From: Paenibacillus sp. FSL H7-0331
GTDB taxonomy: Bacteria; Bacillota; Bacilli; Paenibacillales; NBRC-103111
Reading direction: 5' to 3'
DNA length: 64,000 nt
Assembly (NCBI RefSeq): GCF_001956045.1
Contig: NZ_MRTH01000031.1
Location: 33,414 to 97,413, forward strand
A program made the translations under genes and the position numbers. Shown here piece after piece: positions 16,709 through 25,816 of the stretch. The notes below the pieces were generated by a model. That model was given only the letters and a program-made list of their open reading frames with translations. It was not told the origin of the DNA and searched no databases. Numbering within the stretch: position 1 is the first letter of the stretch; every line of letters starts with the position of its first letter.

Positions 16709-17976
16709 GTATCTTAAGAGAAGTTCTCAAAGACATTCCGATTCCACAAATGGTGCGTATCCGTCAAAAATTCGATGGCACCAAGCTCGACAATCTGGAA
16801 CAATCTCTGAAGCTAGAGCTGCAAAAGCCGGGTACGATCGACCGGATCAAGCCCGGACAGCAGGTTGCTGTAGCCGTAGGGAGCCGGGGCGTTGCGAACA
16901 TTGATCTGTTTACGAAAATTACGATTGATGCCATAAAACAAGCAGGTGGTCATCCTTACATTGTTCCTTGTATGGGAAGTCATGGTGGGGCAACGGCTGA
17001 AGGTCAGAAGGATGTGCTGCATCATTTGGGTGTTACAGAGGAATTGATGGGAGCTCCAATCCGTTCTTCCATGGAGGTTATCAAGCTTGACGAGCTTCCT
17101 AACGGATTACCTGTTTATGTGGATCAAATTGCTTCGACAGCGGACGCGATTGTTGTGATTAATCGAGTGAAGCCCCATACGGCTTTTCGCGGGAGAATTG
17201 AGAGCGGGATTATGAAAATGATCGCGATCGGTCTGGGTAAACAAAAGGGGGCGGAAGCCTGCCATCAGCTAGGATTTAAATATATGGCTGAAAATGTGCC
17301 AGCTATGGCTACCATTATGATCGACAAGCTGCCGATTGTGTTCGGCGTTGCTCTTGTTGAGAATGCCTATGATCAAACCTGCCGCATTGAAGTATTACCT
17401 GCTGAACAAATCGAAGCACGTGAAGAAGAACTGCTTAAGGAAGCGAAGGAAAGACTTCCGAAGATTTTGTTCGACCAGGTCGATGTGCTGGTGATCGATT
17501 ACATTGGCAAAAACATTAGTGGAGACGGTATGGACCCGAATGTAACAGGCAGGTATCCAACGCCTTATGCACACGGTGGACCTGATGTATCCAAAATGGT
17601 TGTGCTGGATTTGACACCTGAAACCAAAGGGAATGCCAATGGGGTAGGAACTGCAGACTTTACGACACAGCGTTTAGTAGATAAAATGGATTTGGCTGCA
17701 ACTTTTGTTAATGGGCTGACTTCAACGGTATGTGCACCAACCAAAATTTCGACTACGCTCGATAACGACTTCTATGCAATCAAAGCCGCTGTCAAAACTT
17801 GTAATATTCTGGATTACACCAAATGTCGTCTTATCCGCATTCAGGATACGCTGCACTTGGGTGAAATCGAAATTTCGGTGAACCTGCTGGAGGACGCTAA
17901 AAAGCATGCGGATATTGAGATTTTAAGCGAGCCTTACGATCTCCAATTTGATAGTGAAGGGAATTTGGTACAATGA
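16705..17976 (+). CDS. LarA-like nickel-pincer racemase/epimerase homologue
   Basis: Protein of 423 residues resembling the lactate racemase LarA (DUF2088). It keeps the spacing of the residues that hold the nickel-pincer nucleotide in LarA: H93 (G-S-H-G-G), H158 (V-K-P-H), K171 (S-G-I-M-K) and H187 (E-A-C-H); the LarA set is H108, H174, K184 and H200, and the 16-residue Lys-His gap is identical. LarA homologues racemise or epimerise 2-hydroxyacids, and a gluconate-2-epimerase branch has been described. Here it sits between a LacI regulator and gluconokinase, so a sugar acid such as D-mannonate/D-gluconate is the inferred substrate. AGGAGG precedes the ATG. The cofactor-making larBCE genes are not in this window. 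Confidence 0.8.
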   Translation: MSILREVLKDIPIPQMVRIRQKFDGTKLDNLEQSLKLELQKPGTIDRIKPGQQVAVAVGSRGVANIDLFTKITIDAIKQAGGHPYIVPCMGSHGGATAEGQKDVLHHLGVTEELMGAPIRSSMEVIKLDELPNGLPVYVDQIASTADAIVVINRVKPHTAFRGRIESGIMKMIAIGLGKQKGAEACHQLGFKYMAENVPAMATIMIDKLPIVFGVALVENAYDQTCRIEVLPAEQIEAREEELLKEAKERLPKILFDQVDVLVIDYIGKNISGDGMDPNVTGRYPTPYAHGGPDVSKMVVLDLTPETKGNANGVGTADFTTQRLVDKMDLAATFVNGLTSTVCAPTKISTTLDNDFYAIKAAVKTCNILDYTKCRLIRIQDTLHLGEIEISVNLLEDAKKHADIEILSEPYDLQFDSEGNLVQ

Positions 17977-19526
17977 GCTTGTCGTCACAAAAGCCTTACA
18001 TCATAGCGGCCGATCTCGGTACAACAAGCGCCAAGACGCTGGTTATTGACCGGGATGGCCAGGTGTTGGCTTCACATTCCGTAGAATATCCGATGTACAC
18101 TCCGCGCCCGGATATGGCGGAGCAGGACCCGGATGAAATTTTTGCTGCGCTTTTAACTTCGGTTCAGGCCGTCATTGCTAAGGCAAGAATTTTGCCAAGC
18201 CAGATTTTGTGCGTATCGTTCAGTTCGGCCATGCATAGCTTGATTGCGGTCGATCGTGAATTGAATCTCCTGACTCCTAATATTATTTGGGCTGATAATC
18301 GTAGTGTTGGTTATGTGAAGGTATTGAACGAACAGCTTGACGGTCATCAGATCTACATGAATACCGGCACGCCAATACATCCGATGTCCCCACTACTTAA
18401 GCTGATGTGGCTTCGGGACAACCAACCGGATGTTTTTGAGCATGCACATAAGTTTATCGGTATCAAGGAATATATATTTGCCAAACTGTTTGGGCAGTAT
18501 GTGATCGATTATTCGATAGCGAGTACGACTGGACTTTTCAATCTGCGTAAGCTGGATTGGGACGAGCAAGCTATGAAAGCCTGCGGTGTTCGCAGGGAGC
18601 AGCTGCCAGACCCGGTTTCAACGACGCATCATCTCGCAGGCATGAAGCAGCAGTACGCTCAAGCTATGGGACTTCACGCGGATACGCCGTTTGTACTCGG
18701 TGCAGCTGATGGAGTTTTGGCAAACCTGGGTGTAGGTGCTTTTGAAGAGGGCATATACGCGGTTACTATCGGTACGAGTGGTGCTGTTCGTGGTGTTGTG
18801 CGGGAGCCTATTACCGATCCGAAGGGGCGGCTGTTTTGCTATGCCCTCAAGGAAGACTTCTGGGTCGTTGGAGGAGCGATTAATAACGGCGGGATCATGT
18901 TCCGCTGGGTGCGCGATCAATTGGCTACAGCAGAAGCTGAGGAAGGTCGGCGTCGCGGCCTCGATCCATACGACTATTTGACCTCTATTGCAGAGGAAGT
19001 CGCAGCAGGCTCTGACGGTCTTATTTTCCTGCCGCTGCTTGCCGGAGAACGGGCTCCTTATTGGAATGCCAACGCTCGAGGTGTATTTTTTGGATTGTCC
19101 TTGTATCATCAGAAAAAGCATATGATCCGTGCCGTTATGGAAGGTGTTATGTACCGGATACAATCCGTTCTTTCCGCGTTAGAGGAGCTTTCAGGTCCTA
19201 CCAAGGAAATACGCGCATCCGGCGGCTTTGCTCGGTCCAGCTTTTGGCTGCAAATGATGTCTGATGTAACAGGGAGCTCTGTTGTGGTGCCGAATACGAT
19301 TGAAAGCTCGGGACTTGGCGCTGCTCAGCTCGGCTTACTTGCTATGGGCGAGATCAAAGACTTTTCGGTCGTTCACGACTGGATGCAGGTTCAACACAAG
19401 TACACAGCCAATCAAGAACACGTTGAGCTGTATAAGCAATTGACCGGTATTTATGGTCGTGTCTACCATCAGCTGAAGGATGAGTTCGAATCGATCGCTG
19501 CTTTTCAACATGCGCATACGAAGTAA
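17973..19526 (+). CDS. gntK: Gluconokinase (FGGY family)
   Basis: FGGY sugar kinase of 517 residues. It begins I-A-A-D-L-G-T-T-S-A-K-T, the phosphate-1 motif, followed by M-A-E-Q-D-P-D-E and W-A-D-N-R-S, and ends with G-A-A-Q-L-G near residue 450. The length and the M-H-S-L-I-A-V-D start of the substrate region fit gluconate kinases of Bacillus GntK type, which make 6-phosphogluconate in the cytoplasm. It overlaps the LarA-like gene by four bases and lies two genes before 6-phosphogluconate dehydrogenase, which supports gluconate as the substrate. Other sugar acids or polyols cannot be excluded. Confidence 0.85.
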   Translation: MSLSSQKPYIIAADLGTTSAKTLVIDRDGQVLASHSVEYPMYTPRPDMAEQDPDEIFAALLTSVQAVIAKARILPSQILCVSFSSAMHSLIAVDRELNLLTPNIIWADNRSVGYVKVLNEQLDGHQIYMNTGTPIHPMSPLLKLMWLRDNQPDVFEHAHKFIGIKEYIFAKLFGQYVIDYSIASTTGLFNLRKLDWDEQAMKACGVRREQLPDPVSTTHHLAGMKQQYAQAMGLHADTPFVLGAADGVLANLGVGAFEEGIYAVTIGTSGAVRGVVREPITDPKGRLFCYALKEDFWVVGGAINNGGIMFRWVRDQLATAEAEEGRRRGLDPYDYLTSIAEEVAAGSDGLIFLPLLAGERAPYWNANARGVFFGLSLYHQKKHMIRAVMEGVMYRIQSVLSALEELSGPTKEIRASGGFARSSFWLQMMSDVTGSSVVVPNTIESSGLGAAQLGLLAMGEIKDFSVVHDWMQVQHKYTANQEHVELYKQLTGIYGRVYHQLKDEFESIAAFQHAHTK

Positions 19527-19566
19527 TGAAAACTAATAATTTTTGACAAATTTGAGGAGGTTCATC

Positions 19567-20334
19567 ATGAATTTATTTGATCTGACAGGAAAAACAGCAA
19601 TCGTTATCGGTGGTAACAGTACTTTGGGCGGTGCTATGGCAGTAGCTCTAGGAGGACATGGAGCCAATGTTGCAATTGTCGGCCGTAATCAGGAAAAATC
19701 CGAAATCGTGAAACAAAGTATTTTGGAAGTTGGCGGCAAAGCAGAAATTTTTTCCGCAGACGCTACACTTGCCGAAGACTTGCAAAAAGTGCTGGCTGAT
19801 GTGTTGGCATGGACAGGCCGCGTAGATATTTTAATGAATTGTCCCGGAAAGAACAGCCCAACGCCGTTTTTTGACTTGAAAATGGAAGAATGGGATTCTA
19901 TCATGGACGTTAACCTGAAAAGTGTCGTATTAGCCAGTCAAGTATTTGGAAAACATATGGTTGATAAAGGCGAGGGCGGCAGCATCATCAACATTTCGTC
20001 GGCTTCTTCCCAGGTTCCATTATCACGCGTGTTCACTTACTCGGCTTCCAAAGCAGCCGTTAATAGTGTAACCAAATTTCTTGCCCGTGAATTTGCACCT
20101 GCGAACGTTCGCGTGAATGCGATTATTCCTGGTTTCTTTCCGGCAGAACAAAACCGCAAGCTCTTGACTCCTGAGCGTACGGCGTCTATTATGGGCCATA
20201 CACCGATGAATCGATTTGGGGAAGCAGAAGAGCTGCAGGGAGCGGCTGTATTTTTGGCTTCCGATAAGGCTTCGAGCTTCGTAACAGGCTCACTTTTGAC
20301 AGTTGATGGCGGCTTCACAGCAATGACAATCTAA
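19567..20334 (+). CDS. SDR, D-mannonate oxidoreductase-like
   Basis: Short-chain dehydrogenase of 255 residues; the ATG at 19567 follows GAGGAGG. It has a G-G-N-S-T-L-G-G nucleotide loop, the catalytic Y-S-A-S-K, and a C-terminal H-T-P-M-N-R-F-G-E...V-D-G-G-F-T-A-M-T-I. That C-terminal pattern, including I-P-G-F-F-P-A-E-Q-N-R, is the one I associate with SDR-type mannonate oxidoreductases such as Bacillus YjmF, which reduce D-fructuronate to D-mannonate. It lies between gluconokinase and gndA. A 2- or 5-ketogluconate reductase is the main alternative. Confidence 0.75.
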   Translation: MNLFDLTGKTAIVIGGNSTLGGAMAVALGGHGANVAIVGRNQEKSEIVKQSILEVGGKAEIFSADATLAEDLQKVLADVLAWTGRVDILMNCPGKNSPTPFFDLKMEEWDSIMDVNLKSVVLASQVFGKHMVDKGEGGSIINISSASSQVPLSRVFTYSASKAAVNSVTKFLAREFAPANVRVNAIIPGFFPAEQNRKLLTPERTASIMGHTPMNRFGEAEELQGAAVFLASDKASSFVTGSLLTVDGGFTAMTI

Positions 20335-20341
20335 TAATCTT

Positions 20342-20369
20342 TTGAAATTCATCGAGAAATGTTTATAAT
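20342..20369 (+). promoter_or_regulatory. Separate promoter for gndA
   Basis: TTGAAA (20342-20347), a 16-base spacer and a perfect TATAAT (20364-20369) stand 48 bases before the gndA start, so gndA can be made without the operon promoter. Confidence 0.6.
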
Positions 20370-20416
20370 TACAAGTGAGTCGTAACGAAACTATATGCAG
20401 GAGAGGGAGAAAACAG

Positions 20417-21829
20417 ATGTCTAAACAGCAAGTTGGCGTAATCGGATTAGCAGTTATGGGTAAGAACCTGGCATTGAACATTGAAAGCAGAGGATTTACT
20501 GTCTCTGTGTACAACCGTTCTCGTGAAAAAACGGATGCCCTGATTGAGGAAGCAGCAGGCAAAAACCTGGTTGGTACATACAGCATCGAAGAATTCGTAG
20601 CTTCTCTGGAAACGCCTCGCAGGATACTGATCATGGTACAAGCAGGTGCTGGAACAGACGCAACTATCGATTCGCTTGTACCGCTTTTGGATAAAGGCGA
20701 TATTATTATTGACGGCGGTAACGCTTATTTCCCTGATACGCAGCGCAGAAACAAAGACCTGCAAGCACATGGTCTTCGCTTTATCGGTACTGGGGTTTCC
20801 GGTGGTGAGGAAGGCGCTTTGAAAGGTCCTTCGATCATGCCAGGCGGCCAAAAAGACGCATATGAGCTGGTTGAACCTATCTTGACAGCAATCTCGGCCA
20901 AGGTTGGCGGCGATCCTTGCTGCACATACATCGGACCTGACGGTGCTGGTCACTACGTGAAAATGGTTCACAATGGCATCGAGTACGGCGACATGCAGCT
21001 AATCTGCGAAGCTTACCAGCTGTTGAAGGATGTATTAGATGTTAGCACGGACGAGTTGCACGAAATTTTCTCCGAGTGGAATAAAGGCGAGCTTGATAGC
21101 TACCTGATTGAAATCACTACAGACATTTTCACGAAAAAAGATCCAGAAACCGGCAAGCCTATGGTTGATGTGATTCTTGATTCCGCAGGTCAAAAAGGAA
21201 CCGGTAAATGGACAAGCCAAAGCTCTTTGGACCTTGGAGTACCATTGTCCATCATTACGGAATCCGTATTCTCACGTTTCCTCTCCGCTATGAAGCAAGA
21301 GCGCGTAGCTGCGAGCAAAGTATTAAACGGACCTAACGTTTCCAAATATACAGGCGATCGCAAAGAGTTCATCGAAGCTGTTCGCAAAGCGCTGTATGCA
21401 AGCAAAATTTGCTCATACGCTCAAGGCTTCGCTCAAATGAGAGCAGCTTCTGTTGAATATAACTGGAGTCTGGATTACGGCAGTATCGCCATGATCTTCC
21501 GTGGTGGCTGCATCATTCGTGCCCGCTTCCTGCAAAATATCAAGGACGCTTATGACCGCGATCCTGAATTGAAAAACCTGCTGCTTGACGGCTATTTCCA
21601 GGATGTTGTGAGTAACTACCAGGATGCATGGAGAAATGTAATTGCAACTGCCGTAACTCGCGGTATCCCTGCTCCAGCATTCGCTTCTGCCCTGGCTTAC
21701 TACGATAGCTACCGCACAGAGCGTTTGCCTGCAAACCTGCTTCAGGCTCAAAGAGATTATTTCGGAGCGCATACTTTCCAACGTCTGGATAAAGAGGGTT
21801 CTTTCCACTTTAACTGGATGGAGAACTAG
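20417..21829 (+). CDS. gndA: 6-phosphogluconate dehydrogenase, decarboxylating
   Basis: Enzyme of 470 residues that converts 6-phosphogluconate to ribulose 5-phosphate and CO2 with NAD(P)+. The start ATG at 20417 follows GAGAGGGAG. It shows the dinucleotide loop [10 protein letters not shown], the substrate stretch [14 protein letters not shown] and catalytic K in [16 protein letters not shown], with the C-terminal I-I-R-A and H-T-F-Q-R-L. Full family length. It closes the sugar-acid operon but has its own promoter, consistent with a housekeeping pentose phosphate role as well. Confidence 0.95.
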   Translation: MSKQQVGVIGLAVMGKNLALNIESRGFTVSVYNRSREKTDALIEEAAGKNLVGTYSIEEFVASLETPRRILIMVQAGAGTDATIDSLVPLLDKGDIIIDGGNAYFPDTQRRNKDLQAHGLRFIGTGVSGGEEGALKGPSIMPGGQKDAYELVEPILTAISAKVGGDPCCTYIGPDGAGHYVKMVHNGIEYGDMQLICEAYQLLKDVLDVSTDELHEIFSEWNKGELDSYLIEITTDIFTKKDPETGKPMVDVILDSAGQKGTGKWTSQSSLDLGVPLSIITESVFSRFLSAMKQERVAASKVLNGPNVSKYTGDRKEFIEAVRKALYASKICSYAQGFAQMRAASVEYNWSLDYGSIAMIFRGGCIIRARFLQNIKDAYDRDPELKNLLLDGYFQDVVSNYQDAWRNVIATAVTRGIPAPAFASALAYYDSYRTERLPANLLQAQRDYFGAHTFQRLDKEGSFHFNWMEN

Positions 21830-22142
21830 GAGAGACGGGAAGAGATTGATCCGTCAATGGATCGGATTGCAATCCGTATACGGCTTCTGCTATCCAGGTC
21901 TTAAGACGATCCGCCTCTTGATCGAAGCCGTTGCGCCGCTGAATCAGCATCAAAGATATTTCTGCAAAATAATGAAAGTTTTGCAGTAAGCGTGGCTGAG
22001 AGAGCTCAAGTAATTGAGGGTTCTTCTCAGCCACCTTTTTTTTGATAAATCCCAATATCCACACAATATCATCTTTACACAGCAAATGAGCGGGATCGAG
22101 AATCTGCTCGATTTTTTGCTTCGATACATCAGATTTCATCAT
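21810..22142 (-). CDS. Uncharacterised 110-residue protein
   Basis: Not recognised. The ATG follows AAGGAG on the minus strand at good distance, which supports it as real. The protein is helical and mostly soluble ([24 protein letters not shown]), with a Ser/Pro-rich tail. Its last 20 bases overlap, tail to tail, the end of gndA on the other strand, and no terminator lies between them, so the two transcripts may run into each other. It may be part of a small regulatory or structural family restricted to this group. Confidence 0.65.
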   Translation of the reverse strand: MMKSDVSKQKIEQILDPAHLLCKDDIVWILGFIKKKVAEKNPQLLELSQPRLLQNFHYFAEISLMLIQRRNGFDQEADRLKTWIAEAVYGLQSDPLTDQSLPVSPSSPSS

Positions 22143-22223
22143 AACACTCCTTAGCTTGGGGTGTAGGTACCATTCATCTTATGACTTTGTCCAAGTTTCT
22201 ATTCATGGTGAGGTGTCAGAATA

Positions 22224-22730
22224 ATGAGAGTAAAAAATGTTGTTTTGATCGGTTTTATGGGAACAGGGAAGTCGACAGTAGGCAAAGTGCTTGCGGGGAG
22301 ACTTGGCTGGCAGTTCGTTGACACCGACCAAAAGGTTGAAGAGCGTCAAGGAATGACAATCAGTGAAATGTTTGCGACACTTGGGGAGTCGGCTTTTCGC
22401 CAGACAGAGAGTGAGACTCTAGATAGTGTTCTTGAACAATCCTCTCAGGTTATATCTACAGGAGGCGGTGCCGTATTGGCAGAACGTAACCGCTTGAGTA
22501 TGAAAAAGGACGGCTATGTCATTGCCTTAAAGGCCGCTGCAGAAACGATCATCGAGCGGGTCAAGCATGACCAAAGCCGTCCCTTGGTGCAGGGTGACGT
22601 CGAAGAACGCGTTCATAAGTTGTTGGAATCACGTCGGAATGCATACGACTTCGCTGATCTTATTATTGATACGACAGGGGTTTCTGTCGAGGAGATCGTG
22701 GAGCAGATTTTAGCATCAACCCAGGATTGA
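22224..22730 (+). CDS. aroK: Shikimate kinase
   Basis: Enzyme of 168 residues that phosphorylates shikimate with ATP in aromatic amino acid synthesis. The P-loop G-F-M-G-T-G-K-S-T is at residues 10-18, the substrate-binding D-T-D at about 34-36, R-Q-T-E near 58, G-G-G-A near 80 and the lid R-P-L-V near 113. Length matches the family. It stands alone, followed six bases later by the convergent rhodanese gene; aroA, the next but one step of the same pathway, is only about 470 bases away on the same strand. Confidence 0.93.
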   Translation: MRVKNVVLIGFMGTGKSTVGKVLAGRLGWQFVDTDQKVEERQGMTISEMFATLGESAFRQTESETLDSVLEQSSQVISTGGGAVLAERNRLSMKKDGYVIALKAAAETIIERVKHDQSRPLVQGDVEERVHKLLESRRNAYDFADLIIDTTGVSVEEIVEQILASTQD

Positions 22731-22736
22731 GCAGGC

Positions 22737-23030
22737 TTAGGATTCGTCCCAGGCCAGCATCCCGCCGGTCAGGTTTTTCAAATTCGTATAGCCTTGTGCT
22801 TGTAAGTAATCGTAAGCCTTTCCGCTGCGGCCACCGCTGCGACATACCAGAATCGTCTCTTGATCGAGAGGGATTTCATCCAATCGCTCTGGAATTTGCA
22901 TGAGCGGTATGAGGACTGCGCCTGGTATGACACCCAGAGCCGTTTCTTCAGGCTCACGTACATCAATAATGTGTAATTTATCATTGTTGTTCAAGCGAGC
23001 CTTTAGCTGTTCTGTCGTAATTGTTTCCAT
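22737..23030 (-). CDS. Rhodanese-like sulfurtransferase domain protein
   Basis: Single-domain protein of 97 residues. It has D-V-R-E-P-E-E near residue 23, and the active-site loop L-V-C-R-S-G-G-R-S with the catalytic Cys, then the closing L-T-G-G-M-L-A-W. These are the marks of cytoplasmic rhodanese domains that carry persulfide sulfur. It is a one-gene unit running against aroK with no room for a terminator between them. Sulfur donor and acceptor are unknown. Confidence 0.9.
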   Translation of the reverse strand: METITTEQLKARLNNNDKLHIIDVREPEETALGVIPGAVLIPLMQIPERLDEIPLDQETILVCRSGGRSGKAYDYLQAQGYTNLKNLTGGMLAWDES

Positions 23031-23150
23031 CTGTGTAACCCTCCTAAGTGATTTTGATCTCTATAGGTCTATGATATCGATAATCGCAAGCGAGTGTCAA
23101 CTTCACGGTTTGCAACCTCGAATCACTATGGTAAACTTAAACTAACTGAG

Positions 23151-23168
23151 TGTTGATCAAAATCAACA
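23151..23168 (+). promoter_or_regulatory. Perfect palindrome before aroA
   Basis: TGTTGAT (23151-23157) and ATCAACA (23162-23168) form perfect seven-base arms around CAAA, 35 bases before the aroA start. It could be an operator or a small leader hairpin; no known regulator matched. Confidence 0.35.
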
Positions 23169-23202
23169 GGAATTATTTGCTGAACAGGAGAGATACATAT
23201 TC

Positions 23203-24495
23203 ATGAAAGCCATTGTAAAACCGACAAATCTATTAGAAGGTACAATAAATGCACTTTCCTCTAAAAACTACACTACTCGCTACCTGTTAATCGGTGCTTT
23301 GGCAGAGGGGACAAGCACGATATATTACCCTGCACATAGCGAAGACAGTGATGCTATGCGTCGTTGTATCCGTGATTTGGGTGCTATCGTTGAGGAAGAT
23401 GAAGAAAAGATGACCATTCAGGGATTTGGCAGGAATCCTCGTGATGTGTCGGAACTGAATGTTGGCAATGCGGGAGCCGTGCTTCGTTTCTTAATGTCTG
23501 TCGCTGCATTTTGTCCTAAAGTGACCTTTATTAATGCATACCCGGATTCTTTAGGAAAAAGACCGCATAACGATTTAATCGATGCACTTAAACAGATGGG
23601 TGTAGAGGTCGATGATAATCAAGGAAAGCTGCCGATTACGATTGGCAAGGGTAAGCTGCACGGAGGCAAAATCCAGGTTTCTGGAAATGTAAGTTCGCAG
23701 TTTCTTAGCTCGCTGTTGTTTATGACACCTTTGCTTGATGAAGATAGCGAGATCGAGGTGCTTCACGATTTGAAGTCCAAAGTCATCGTGGGACAAACAC
23801 TGGAAGTGATCGCACAGGCAGGTATTCAGATTCAGGCTTCCGAGGATCTGATGCATTACACCATCCGTGGTGGCCAAAAGTATCAACCACAAAAGTATGT
23901 CGTACAAGGCGATTACCCCGGCTCTGCCGCAATATTGGCTGCCGCGGCAGTTACCCATTCCGATGTTAAGGTACTCAGATTGGAAGAGAACAGCAAGCAG
24001 GGTGAGAAGGCGGTTGTAGACGTTCTTCGTGCGATGGGTGTTAATTTGACGCATGAGAACGGTATTGTACATGTTAGAGGGAACCAACAGTTGAAGGCCG
24101 GCGAATTTGACGGTGATCATTTTACCGATGGTGTATTGGCCATGGTGGCTGCTGCTGTGTTTGCTGAAGGAACATCCCGGTTCTATAATGTAGAAAATTT
24201 GCGTTACAAGGAATGTGATCGTATCACAGATTTCGTAAACGAGTTGCGCAAAGCGGGGGCAGATGTGGAAGAAAGACAGAGTGAAATCATTATACATGGT
24301 CGTCCTCAGGGAGTAACCGGAGGTGTTGAGATCAATGCCCATTATGATCATCGTGTCATTATGGCTTTGACCATTGTAGGTCTTCGTTCAGAGAAGGGAC
24401 TTACGATCAACGATGCACATCATGTAGCGAAATCATATCCACATTATTTCGAGCATCTGATCTCCTTGGGCGCACAAATTGAGTTTGTTGAATAA
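23203..24495 (+). CDS. aroA: 3-phosphoshikimate 1-carboxyvinyltransferase (EPSP synthase)
   Basis: Enzyme of 430 residues joining shikimate 3-phosphate and PEP in the chorismate pathway, the glyphosate target. Visible motifs: N-V-G-N-A-G-A-V-L-R-F-L near residues 88-99 (PEP-binding loop), L-G-K-R-P-H-N-D-L, G-N-V-S-S-Q-F-L-S-S-L, the catalytic D-G-V-L-A-M-V-A-A near 305 and E-C-D-R-I-T. The ATG follows AGGAGAG. The loop reads N-A-G-A-V rather than the N-A-G-T-A of Escherichia coli and related enzymes, so this is a divergent, probably class II-type, enzyme. Confidence 0.9.
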   Translation: MKAIVKPTNLLEGTINALSSKNYTTRYLLIGALAEGTSTIYYPAHSEDSDAMRRCIRDLGAIVEEDEEKMTIQGFGRNPRDVSELNVGNAGAVLRFLMSVAAFCPKVTFINAYPDSLGKRPHNDLIDALKQMGVEVDDNQGKLPITIGKGKLHGGKIQVSGNVSSQFLSSLLFMTPLLDEDSEIEVLHDLKSKVIVGQTLEVIAQAGIQIQASEDLMHYTIRGGQKYQPQKYVVQGDYPGSAAILAAAAVTHSDVKVLRLEENSKQGEKAVVDVLRAMGVNLTHENGIVHVRGNQQLKAGEFDGDHFTDGVLAMVAAAVFAEGTSRFYNVENLRYKECDRITDFVNELRKAGADVEERQSEIIIHGRPQGVTGGVEINAHYDHRVIMALTIVGLRSEKGLTINDAHHVAKSYPHYFEHLISLGAQIEFVE

Positions 24496-24525
24496 TAAAT
24501 ATTCTAAACAAGTGGGTTGATGGTC

Positions 24526-25344
24526 ATGCCTGTACTTTGGAAAGGAATCCAAGTTACATTCGGCTTTTTTCTCATACTGGGTCTCCTGTTTGCCAGTGGT
24601 GTTTTTTCGATGCTGCTGTACGCCAAAATTACCGGACAAGGCTGGTTCAGCGAATCTTCGACGATTGCCTATGCGGATATTTTAGGGGCCAGACAGCCCA
24701 TCATCACTACCGCTTCACCGCCACCTCTGACTCCGATTCCGTTGGCCTCTTCAGCTATGTTGAAGGCTCCAGCGATCCGTCAACATCCGGAGCTTCCGTC
24801 GGGCTGTGAAATCACAAGCCTGACGATGATGCTTCAATATTACGGAATTGCCAAGAACAAGCTGGAGCTGGTACCTGAGATGAAGCGTGATAACACGCCA
24901 TTAAAGCGGAACAAGGATGGTTCAATCGCTTATTGGGGGAATCCGAATTTAGGGTTTGTAGGAGAGGTTACCGGTTCTGCCAAAGGCTTTGGTATTTATC
25001 ATGGAGCATTATTTGAATTGCAAAAAAAATATATCCCGACCGCAATGGATCTAACGAATCAATCCTTCGACATGCTGGAACAGCAGCTTCGTGATGGCAT
25101 TCCGTCGCTTGTCTGGACCACGATCAATTTTCAAGTGCCCGATAATTGGGTAGTTTGGGATACACCGATAGGACCGATTGAGACAACTTTTATGGAGCAT
25201 GCTGTATTGCTTGTCGGATTTGATGAGCAAAATGTATATGTCAACGATCCTTCTACTGGTAAAAGCAATGTAAAAATTGATAAAGCGCAGTTTCTCGCAA
25301 CCTGGGAAGCGATGGGACGTCAAGCTTTAAGCTATAAACTATAA
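24526..25344 (+). CDS. C39-like cysteine peptidase, membrane-anchored
   Basis: Protein of about 272 residues. The start among several ATG codons is uncertain; 24526 has the best distance from GTGGG. One N-terminal membrane helix (residues about 12-33) is followed by a Pro-rich linker and a papain-like C39 domain with Cys94 (P-S-G-C-E-I-T-S-L), His225 (M-E-H-A-V-L-L-V-G) and N240-D241 as third residue. It would face outside the membrane. No ABC bacteriocin exporter or peptide gene is adjacent, so processing of a bacteriocin is unlikely; the substrate is unknown. Confidence 0.8.
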   Translation: MPVLWKGIQVTFGFFLILGLLFASGVFSMLLYAKITGQGWFSESSTIAYADILGARQPIITTASPPPLTPIPLASSAMLKAPAIRQHPELPSGCEITSLTMMLQYYGIAKNKLELVPEMKRDNTPLKRNKDGSIAYWGNPNLGFVGEVTGSAKGFGIYHGALFELQKKYIPTAMDLTNQSFDMLEQQLRDGIPSLVWTTINFQVPDNWVVWDTPIGPIETTFMEHAVLLVGFDEQNVYVNDPSTGKSNVKIDKAQFLATWEAMGRQALSYKL

Positions 25345-25388
25345 GTATCCAAGTAATTTCAAATCTAAACTACAAGGAGCTGGTCGTT

Positions 25389-25814
25389 TTGGCGTTTGAA
25401 AATCCTTCAAGAGATCGTATCAAGGAGCTGCTTAAGAATGCCGGTAACATTGCAGTTGTAGGTTTATCGGATAAGCCTGATCGCACCTCATATATGGTAG
25501 CTGAAGCTATGCAAAGCAAGGGCTACCGGATCATCCCGGTTAATCCCAATGCGAAGCATATCCTTGGAGAGGTATGTTATCCTTCTCTTTCCGATATTCC
25601 AGAGCCAGTCGATATTGTCAACGTTTTTCGGCGCAGTGACCAGGTTGTACCTGTAGCTGAAGAAGCTGTGAAAATTAATGCGAAAGTATTCTGGCTTCAG
25701 TTAGGCATCTTTAATGATGAAGCGGCAGAGATTGCCAAAAGTGGTGGACTTGAAGTCATTATGGATCGTTGTATTAAGGTTGAAGATGCTATATTACTGC
25801 CTGGAGGGAAATAA
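25389..25814 (+). CDS. CoA-binding (YccU-like) protein
   Basis: Protein of 141 residues with a TTG start preceded by AAGGAG. It is a single Rossmann CoA-binding domain: N-I-A-V-V-G-L-S-D-K-P-D-R-T-S near residues 18-32, I-P-V-N-P-N near 53, and V-D-I-V-N-V-F-R-R. It matches the stand-alone CoA_binding family (YccU-like), whose job is not settled. It lies between the C39-like peptidase and thiE, and its stop is two bases before the thiE start, so it is translated with thiE. Confidence 0.85.
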   Translation: MAFENPSRDRIKELLKNAGNIAVVGLSDKPDRTSYMVAEAMQSKGYRIIPVNPNAKHILGEVCYPSLSDIPEPVDIVNVFRRSDQVVPVAEEAVKINAKVFWLQLGIFNDEAAEIAKSGGLEVIMDRCIKVEDAILLPGGK

Positions 25815-25816
25815 CG

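Noticed and set aside
16705..17976. LarA-like gene as a classical lactate racemase
   Set aside because: No larBCE or lactate genes adjoin; the operon partners are gluconokinase and 6-phosphogluconate dehydrogenase, so a sugar acid is more likely. Not fully excluded.
24517..25344. Bacteriocin-processing peptidase/transporter locus
   Set aside because: The C39-like domain has only one membrane helix and no ABC exporter or leader peptide nearby.
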